Source of the DNA: a virus
Length of the DNA: 43,179 bases
IMG/VR virus record: IMGVR_UViG_3300047201_000038
Span: 1-43,179 of that record
Strand: one strand, 5' to 3'
In this document: positions 37,352 through 43,179 of the stretch, in pieces
How the letters are laid out: every line of letters begins with the position of its first letter
Numbering within the stretch: position 1 is the first letter of the stretch
Notes under the pieces: model-generated
Told to the model about the DNA's origin: nothing
Databases searched by the model: none
The model's input: the letters and a program-made list of their open reading frames with translations, nothing else
Position numbers and translations under genes: made by a program

Positions 37352-38553
37352 AAGTTACCGGCTTCGTACCGCGGGACAGTCAGCGCTTGGTCTTTGCGTC
37401 CCCGGCTCGATTCCTAGTTCTCGACGCCGGAAGGCGATTCGGAAAATCGCTGACGGGCCTGAACTGGCTGCTGGCCGGGGCGTGCGAGATGCCCAGGGAA
37501 AACTGGTATGTCTCCCCGATCTACGGTCAGGGCAAGATGGCATTCCGCACATTTCTCTCGGCGGCGCACAAAGGAAAGGCAGAAGGGGTTTTCAAGAACA
37601 TCTCTCATTCGGAGATGAGGGTCGAGTTCGTCAACGGCGCGGCGATGACCTTCAAGAGCGCCGACAACCCGGACAACCTGCGCGGCGAAGGACTTCATCG
37701 CGTAGTCGTGGACGAGGCGGCTAGGGTCAAGCGCGAAGTGTGGGAGGCGATCCTGCGCCCCGCCGTCAGCGATACTCGGGGCCGGGTCCTTTTCATTTCG
37801 ACGCCTAAGGGTAAGAACTGGTTCTATGAGCTGTATACACGCGGGCAAGACCCGCTCCAGGCGGAGTTCAAGAGCTGGAAATTCCCGACGAGCGATAATC
37901 CGAAGGTGAGCGCAGCGGACATCCTCCAGGCGCGGCAATCGCTCCCAGTCGACGTGTTCAGCCAGGAATACCTGGCTGAGTTTCTTGAAAACAGCGCGGG
38001 TGTCTTCCGCAATATTGGGGAGTGCATCGGCTCGATACGCGAGGAGCCGCTCCCGGGCAAGGAATACTTTGCCGGACTCGACTTGGCGCGGCTCACAGAC
38101 TTCACCGTCTTGACGATTCTGGACGGCGCGGGCAGGCAGGTCTATTGGGATCGTTTCAACCTACTGGACTGGACGGTGCAGAAAGAGCGGATCATCCCGG
38201 TCATCCGCAGATACAGGGCGAAGCTCAACGTAGACGCGACGGGTGTCGGCGATCCCATCTATGAGGACTTGAGGCGCGCGGGGCTGAACGTCCAGGGTTA
38301 TAAATTCACGGCCGACAGTAAGAAAAAGCTCATCGAGACCCTAATGATCGGCTTCGACCAGAAGAAAATCAGCATCCTTGACGAAAAGGTCCAGACGAAT
38401 GAGCTCGAGATCTTCGAATACGCCATAGGGTCAAGCGGCATGGTCCACTACTCAGCCCCGGAAGGCTATCACGACGATGCGGTCATCGCGCTGGCATTGG
38501 CTTACTGGCTGATAGGCGGGCCAAGGGTGGACCCCAGGATTTGGAGTATCTGA
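37348..38553 (+). CDS. terL: Large terminase subunit
   Basis: 401 residues. ATPase: Walker A G28-RRFGKS34, Walker B VVVDEAA around residues 119-125 (D122, E123), 'FISTPKG' coupling motif near 151-157. Nuclease: 'GLDLARLTDF' near 244 (first Asp), 'VDATGVGDP' near 293 and 'YHDDAVIALALAYW' near 378 supply the RNase H-like acidic residues. Complete. It drives DNA into proheads and cuts it; stop 38551-38553 is followed at once by the portal gene. Confidence 0.95.
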   Translation: MKVTGFVPRDSQRLVFASPARFLVLDAGRRFGKSLTGLNWLLAGACEMPRENWYVSPIYGQGKMAFRTFLSAAHKGKAEGVFKNISHSEMRVEFVNGAAMTFKSADNPDNLRGEGLHRVVVDEAARVKREVWEAILRPAVSDTRGRVLFISTPKGKNWFYELYTRGQDPLQAEFKSWKFPTSDNPKVSAADILQARQSLPVDVFSQEYLAEFLENSAGVFRNIGECIGSIREEPLPGKEYFAGLDLARLTDFTVLTILDGAGRQVYWDRFNLLDWTVQKERIIPVIRRYRAKLNVDATGVGDPIYEDLRRAGLNVQGYKFTADSKKKLIETLMIGFDQKKISILDEKVQTNELEIFEYAIGSSGMVHYSAPEGYHDDAVIALALAYWLIGGPRVDPRIWSI

Positions 38554-38554
38554 G

Positions 38555-40786
38555 ATGAAACTTTTAGGACTCAACATCACAAGGGCAACAGAGCGGAAGG
38601 AAGACCCGACGTGGAAGTCTATTCTGGCCATGATGTACGGGCAGGAGGCCGTCTGGACGCCCGCTGATTATAACAAGCTGGCCCAGGCTGGCTATAAGCT
38701 TTGCGCTCCCGCGTTCGCGTGCGTGAGCCTGATTGCCCGCTCCGCTTCCGGCATCTCTTGGACAGTCGCCCGCAAGAGTAAGGGCGGCGAGCCAACAGAG
38801 CTGGACAACAGCCCGCTTGCCGAACTCCTGGCACACCCTAACGAATACGATCACGGCTTCCAGTTCATTGAAAAAGTCGTGTCTTACAAGCTCCTGGCCG
38901 GGAACAGCTACATCTTGCGCGTGGGGATCGGGACTCAGCCGCCCCGCTTCCTCTATGCCATGCGCCCCGACAGGATGAAGGTTAGGCCTGGAGCCAGGGG
39001 CGGGAAGGAGCTTGTCGGCGGCTATGAGTACGAGGTCAACGGGATAAAGACGCCGCTGGAATTAAAAGACGTACTGCACCTTCGGGACTTCAACCCACTG
39101 GATGATTTCTACGGCTTGTCGCGGCTTGAGGTGGCAGCCCGGTCAATTGATATTTCCAACTCGTCAGCTGAATGGAACGCGAAGATTCTCCAGAACGACA
39201 TGCGTCCGCCGGGAGCGCTCGTCCTGACTGGGAATCTGACTGGGGATCAGCGCACGTTTCTGGAGCGCCAGCTCCGCGAGAAATACATGGGCTCGGGCAA
39301 CGCCGGGACGCCCTTGATTCTGGAGGGCGGCTTCGACTGGAAGCAATTCTCCATATCGCCGAAGGACATGGACTGGGTGAATGCCGATAAGTCCAACCTG
39401 CGGCGCATCTGTTCCGTATTCAACGTGCCCTCGGAGCTCTTGGGCGATAGTGAGAATAAGACCTATAGCAACGTGCAGGAGGCGCGGCGGGCACTCTACA
39501 TGGAGACGGTGCTCCCGATAATGGACAACCTGCGTGACGCATTGAATAGCTGGATCGTGCCGCTGTTCGGGGAAAGCCTGTATCTCGATTATGACCGGGA
39601 CGCTATCGAAGCGCTACAGGAAGAGCGGGCGGCAAAATATGCATATCTCGCTGCGTCTGATTGGATGACGGTTAACGAGAAGCGGGTAGCGACGGGATAT
39701 GACGAAGTTGGGCCGGAGGGCAACGTGATCTTCATAGCGCTCGGCAAGCAGCGGCTTGAGGATGCGGCGGCAGAGCCGGAATCCGTGCCGGATGCGCTTG
39801 CGCCCTTCGCCGGAGGCGATACGAGCGAAGAGGACGAAAAGCCCGCGGAGGAACCCGAGAAGCCTCAGGACGAAGAAGAGACCGAGGAAGGATCAGGCGC
39901 GGGCGCTGATGAAAAGGCCGCCACGGGCCTCGTAACGCCAATAACAGGAATTACTACGCATAAGGCGACAGGCTACTGGGCTAATCCGGAACTCAAGAAA
40001 AAACTCTGGCAGACGTTCGAACAGCGCGTCACGAAGCGCGAGAAATCGTTCCAGCAGATGGCGCGGGCATACCTTCGCGCCCAGGGCGATGCACTCCGTC
40101 AACGCGCTGCACGGCTCGGTTCTATAAGCGGCGTTCATGCCGCCGATATTTTCAGCGTCAAGGAAGAGGCGAAGCGGTACGCCCGGACATTTACGCCCTG
40201 GTATGTCGACCACTTCATCCGCGCAGGCAACGCGGGGATGCGCGCATCGAAGGGCGAGCTGTTCGATGATGCCGAATTCAAATCGATCACATGGAAGGGC
40301 GATGTCAAAAAGCCGACATCCTGGACGTTTACTATGACGCCTGCACAGGACGCGAAGCTCAAGGACATGATCTTCAATTCGGGGACGAAGGTCAATAAGA
40401 CGACGCTTGAGATCGTCGAACGAATGATCCATGAGGCCAATGATTCAAACTGGACGGTTCAACAGCTCGCTCAGAACTTGAGCGATCAAGCCACGGACCT
40501 CGGGCCCTGGCGTTCGAGGCTATGGGCGCGGACGGAGAGCGCGAAGGTCGATAACTACGGCGCGGTCGAGGGATTCAAGGAGGCCGAGTTCGTGGAGCTG
40601 AAGGGCTGGATGTGCTCGTTCGTTCCGGACAGCCGTGACTCGCACGTGGCGGCGGACGGGCAAGAAGTTTTGCTAGACGAGGACTTCAGCGTCGGCGGCG
40701 AACAGCTCGGCTTTCCGGGCGACCCCCGCGGGAGTGCGGGCGAAGTCTGCAACTGTTTATGTGGCACGTATCCTGTCGTAGCGTAA
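38555..40786 (+). CDS. Portal protein fused to head-morphogenesis (Mu gpF-like) domain
   Basis: 743 residues. Residues 1-400 are an HK97-type portal ('PLAELLAHPNEYDHGFQFIE', 'LRDFNPLDDFYGLS', 'RRICSVFNVPSELLGD', 'TYSNVQEARRALYMETVLP'). Residues about 408-448 are an acidic Glu-rich linker. Residues 465-743 resemble the Mu gpF / SPP1 gp7 minor head domain, ending 'WMCSFVPDSRDSHVAADGQ ... VCNCLCG'. These are usually two genes. The fusion would place the minor head protein at the portal in fixed number. Confidence 0.9.
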   Translation: MKLLGLNITRATERKEDPTWKSILAMMYGQEAVWTPADYNKLAQAGYKLCAPAFACVSLIARSASGISWTVARKSKGGEPTELDNSPLAELLAHPNEYDHGFQFIEKVVSYKLLAGNSYILRVGIGTQPPRFLYAMRPDRMKVRPGARGGKELVGGYEYEVNGIKTPLELKDVLHLRDFNPLDDFYGLSRLEVAARSIDISNSSAEWNAKILQNDMRPPGALVLTGNLTGDQRTFLERQLREKYMGSGNAGTPLILEGGFDWKQFSISPKDMDWVNADKSNLRRICSVFNVPSELLGDSENKTYSNVQEARRALYMETVLPIMDNLRDALNSWIVPLFGESLYLDYDRDAIEALQEERAAKYAYLAASDWMTVNEKRVATGYDEVGPEGNVIFIALGKQRLEDAAAEPESVPDALAPFAGGDTSEEDEKPAEEPEKPQDEEETEEGSGAGADEKAATGLVTPITGITTHKATGYWANPELKKKLWQTFEQRVTKREKSFQQMARAYLRAQGDALRQRAARLGSISGVHAADIFSVKEEAKRYARTFTPWYVDHFIRAGNAGMRASKGELFDDAEFKSITWKGDVKKPTSWTFTMTPAQDAKLKDMIFNSGTKVNKTTLEIVERMIHEANDSNWTVQQLAQNLSDQATDLGPWRSRLWARTESAKVDNYGAVEGFKEAEFVELKGWMCSFVPDSRDSHVAADGQEVLLDEDFSVGGEQLGFPGDPRGSAGEVCNCLCGTYPVVA

Positions 40787-40815
40787 ATGACGGGATGCTT
40801 TTCGAGGAGGGGGAA

Positions 40816-41394
40816 ATGACAACCAAACGTCTGGAGACTAAGGATCTGGAGTTCAAATTTACCGTCGGCGGCGAGGATGCTGATGCCGGACAGTTCACCG
40901 GCTATGCGTCGATCTTCGATATGGTGGACACATACGGCGACGCGGTGCAGCGGGGCGCATTCAAGAAGACGCTCAAGGAAAAACAACAGTTTCCGCTTCT
41001 CTGGAGCCACGACATCAGCAAGCCTATCGGCATCATCAGCGGGTCCGAGAATAAGAAGGGCCTGGAAGTCACAGGTCAACTGAACCTGGACGTCCAGCTT
41101 GCCCGCGAGATTCGCTCGCTCATGGCACAGGGAGCCGTGACGGGACTCTCTATCGGATACAACGTAGTCAAGGAACTAATCGACACGGAGACGGGCATTC
41201 GACAACTGAAAGAGGTCAACTTATGGGAGATCAGCCCATGCGTCTTTCAGTCATGCCCGGAAGCCGTGGTCGATGATGTAAAAAGCAAAGAACCGGGCGA
41301 AGAGCCGGAGAAATCCACTCCCACCATCAAGCCGGAGACCCTCCACTTGATTGAGGAATTGACGGCCCGGATTGAGGAATATCTTAATTCCTAA
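40816..41394 (+). CDS. Prohead protease, HK97/U35 family
   Basis: 192 residues from ATG 40816 (GGAGGGGGAA upstream); the open frame reaches into the portal gene. Typical GYASIFDMVD-x2-GD entry, H65 in LLWSHD and S112 in GLSIGY are the catalytic pair, followed by the strand 'LKEVNLWEISPCVF'. It removes the scaffold-like delta domain of the capsid protein encoded next. Confidence 0.9.
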   Translation: MTTKRLETKDLEFKFTVGGEDADAGQFTGYASIFDMVDTYGDAVQRGAFKKTLKEKQQFPLLWSHDISKPIGIISGSENKKGLEVTGQLNLDVQLAREIRSLMAQGAVTGLSIGYNVVKELIDTETGIRQLKEVNLWEISPCVFQSCPEAVVDDVKSKEPGEEPEKSTPTIKPETLHLIEELTARIEEYLNS

Positions 41395-41407
41395 CAGGAG
41401 GAAACAA

Positions 41408-42595
41408 GTGGAAATCGAAAAGGAAGTCGCCAACCTTAACGGCGCAATCAACAAACTCATCGCCGACGTGCAGACCAAGCATTCGGAGATGGAGCGGGAC
41501 GTCATTCACAAGACCTCATTCGACGAGTTCAAGGTCAATGCCGACAAGCGGTACAACGAACTCAGCGATGAGGTTATCAGGCTGAAGACGCCCATCATCC
41601 AGGCCAGCGAGGCCGACGTGGCGAAGGTCATCAAGACAAAGGCTTTCCAGGGCTGGCTTCGCAAGGGCAAGGGCGGTCTGAGCCCCGAAGAGCAGAAAGT
41701 TCTGACCATTGCGGACTCGGACCACGCGGGCGTGCTGGCTCCTTACGAGTACGTTCAGCAGATCATCAAGGCCCTGACGCTCTACTCGCCCATTCGCACG
41801 GTTGCGAACGTGAGGCAGACATCGGCCTATGCAGTTGAGTTCCCGACGGAACTCACGGTCCCGGCTGCAACATGGATCGCCGAGAGCGCGGAAAAGACCG
41901 AGACGACCGGGCTCACCTACGGTCTGACCGAACTCAAGACCTTTGAAATGGCGCAACTGTTCAAGGCTACGCAGAAGATACTGGAGGACAGCGCGTTCAA
42001 CCTGGAAGCGGAGATCGCCAGCGTCGTGGGTCGGAAGTTCGGTGTCCTGGAAGGGACGGCGCTCTATTCCGGCAACGGCACAACGGCCCCCGAGGGCATC
42101 ACCATCAATGCGACAGTTCTGGCCGATCATCGGGATGTTCTGACAACCGACGTCCTGGTGTTTGACGATTTCATCGGCACGCAGTACCAGCTCGCTTCTC
42201 CCTACGTTGCGAACGCGACGTGGCTCATGAACCGGACGCTGCTCGGTGTCGCCGTGACGCTGAAGAGCGCGACGACCAATATGTATCTTCTCCAGCCGAA
42301 TCTCCAGCAGGGCCAACCGGCCACCATTCTGGGCAATCCCGTTCTGGAATGCCCGGACTTTCCCGCTATCACATCCACGGTACTCAGCACCACGCCCGGT
42401 GACGACGGCATCGTTTGTGCCCTAGGCGACTTCAGGGCGGGCTACACCATCGTTGACCGGGTCGACGTCAACATTCAGCGGCTCGTCGAGAAGTATGCCG
42501 AGTTCGGCATGATCGGGTTCCTGGCGCGTCGGCGCGTCGGCGGCGGGGTTCTTCTGCCGGAGGCCATTCAGCTTCTCTCGAACATCAAGAGCTAA
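41408..42595 (+). CDS. Major capsid protein, HK97 fold
   Basis: 395 residues from GTG 41408, preceded by AGGAGG; this start keeps the helical delta domain. Residues 1-90 are a charged coiled coil (scaffold-like, expected to be removed by the protease). Then 'FQGWLRKGKGGLSPEEQKVL' and the HK97 body: 'LAPYEYVQQIIKALTLYSPIRTVANV', 'AATWIAESAEKTETT', 'GNGTTAPEGI', 'ILGNPVLECPDFP', 'FGDFRAGYTIVDR'-like region and the arginine-rich 'IGFLARRRVGGGV'. Forms the icosahedral shell. Confidence 0.95.
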   Translation: MEIEKEVANLNGAINKLIADVQTKHSEMERDVIHKTSFDEFKVNADKRYNELSDEVIRLKTPIIQASEADVAKVIKTKAFQGWLRKGKGGLSPEEQKVLTIADSDHAGVLAPYEYVQQIIKALTLYSPIRTVANVRQTSAYAVEFPTELTVPAATWIAESAEKTETTGLTYGLTELKTFEMAQLFKATQKILEDSAFNLEAEIASVVGRKFGVLEGTALYSGNGTTAPEGITINATVLADHRDVLTTDVLVFDDFIGTQYQLASPYVANATWLMNRTLLGVAVTLKSATTNMYLLQPNLQQGQPATILGNPVLECPDFPAITSTVLSTTPGDDGIVCALGDFRAGYTIVDRVDVNIQRLVEKYAEFGMIGFLARRRVGGGVLLPEAIQLLSNIKS

Positions 42596-42612
42596 GGCAA
42601 GGGGAGGCTAAA

Positions 42613-43059
42613 GTGATCAACACGATTGCAGGTAACAAGGTAGTCAGCCTCCTGACACCCGTCCTGGCTAATACCACGGCGGAGGGGACGGGCGTCGCAA
42701 AGGATCGGTGGGGATACGGCGATGTCCTTATGATCGCCCATGTGGGGATCTCGGGCGACACGCTCAGTGGTGCGCTCTACTGGACGATCTCGTTCCAGCA
42801 CTGTGCCGTAGCCACGGCGGGGAGCTTCGTCGACATCCCGCAGGCAGACCTCGAAGGCGGGACACCGACTTGGGTCATCAACGAACCTACCGAGGACGAC
42901 ATGACCATTACCCGAATGTACAGGGGTAACTTGCGCTATGTCCGCATTCTCTTCACGCAGACAGGTACGCACACGAACGGAACGCCGTTGAGCGCGGTGG
43001 CTGTTATGGGACAGCCGAATCACATCCCGGTGACTCAGGACACAGAAGTTCAAGCGTAG
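42613..43059 (+). CDS. Small virion protein, possible capsid decoration
   Basis: 148 residues from GTG 42613 with GGGGAGG upstream. Beta-rich: 'VLMIAHVGISGDTLSGALYWTISFQH', 'FVDIPQADLEG', 'YRGNLRYVRILFTQTGTH'. Directly after the capsid gene and of suitable size for a capsid-stabilising or decoration protein, though no family signature was recognised. Its stop at 43057-43059 lies inside the terminal overlap (equals 5-7) and is followed by the terminator. Confidence 0.7.
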   Translation: MINTIAGNKVVSLLTPVLANTTAEGTGVAKDRWGYGDVLMIAHVGISGDTLSGALYWTISFQHCAVATAGSFVDIPQADLEGGTPTWVINEPTEDDMTITRMYRGNLRYVRILFTQTGTHTNGTPLSAVAVMGQPNHIPVTQDTEVQA

Positions 43060-43179
43060 TCTATCGGGCGGGGAGCCACGACGCTTCCCGCCCATTTCTC
43101 TTTCCGATTTTTCAAAGGGGTGAGTTATGCCGTTTAAAGACAAGGCTACGGAACGCGAATATAGGAAAGCCTATCGGCA
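43053..43179. repeat. Right copy of the 127-bp terminal repeat
   Basis: Exact copy of 1-127. It includes a second terminator copy (43066-43103) and the first 53 bases of the endonuclease VII-like gene (ATG 43127), which is complete only at 75-533. These are one locus in the circular genome. Confidence 0.95.

Noticed and set aside
1-43179. Insertion sequences or transposase genes
   Set aside because: No transposase motif or terminal inverted repeat was seen; the only recombinase is the tyrosine integrase at 19128.

Overview
The window is one complete, circularly closed genome of a temperate tailed bacteriophage with siphovirus-type genes. The first 127 bases are repeated exactly at the end, so the unique genome is 43,052 bp and the ends are an arbitrary cut inside the head operon. 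Host identity cannot be read from the sequence. A putative lipoprotein gene and a spanin-like gene point to a Gram-negative host, and the attachment site points to a host tRNA-Arg(CCT) gene.

Layout, reading around the circle. Packaging and head: a structured non-coding stretch (about 35.86-36.23 kb) precedes small-terminase-like genes, a relic of a second large terminase, the intact large terminase, a portal fused to a head-morphogenesis domain, the prohead protease, the major capsid protein and a small virion protein (to 43.06 kb = position 7). A free-standing endonuclease VII-like gene sits at the junction. Then come the connector/neck genes, two tandem major tail tube paralogues, a tail assembly chaperone pair with a clear -1 frameshift site and downstream RNA fold, the tape measure protein and tail tip proteins (0.5-15.3 kb).

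The most unusual cassette is at 12.6-17.4 kb. A tail tip protein ends in about 130 residues of His-x-Asp repeats. It is followed at once by a radical SAM/SPASM enzyme, which carries a short His-x-Asp tail of its own, and by a cysteine-motif protein. This looks like a phage-encoded system that modifies its own virion. A small membrane protein and a clan GH-A-like glycoside hydrolase end this late operon at a strong terminator (18.8 kb).

The lysogeny block (19.0-21.1 kb) holds attP, a tyrosine integrase, a zinc-ribbon protein, a putative lipoprotein and a repressor, all on the minus strand. It is separated from a Cro-like gene by two divergent near-consensus promoters that appear to give leaderless messages. 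The rightward early operon (21.2-31.1 kb) runs through an excisionase-like gene, a CII-like regulator, a Sak4-like RecA-fold ATPase, SSB, a replication initiator-like protein and a RusA resolvase, with many small genes, two HNH endonucleases and several small paralogues. No helicase, primase or polymerase is visible, so host machinery is probably used. The last block (31.2-35.9 kb) has an M15-type endolysin, a metallophosphoesterase with a probable AUA start, holin-like and spanin-like proteins, other small membrane proteins and a fourth endonuclease gene.

Genes overlap heavily by ATGA/GTGA junctions, so translational coupling is the rule. All functional calls rest on motif recognition by eye; no database search was run.
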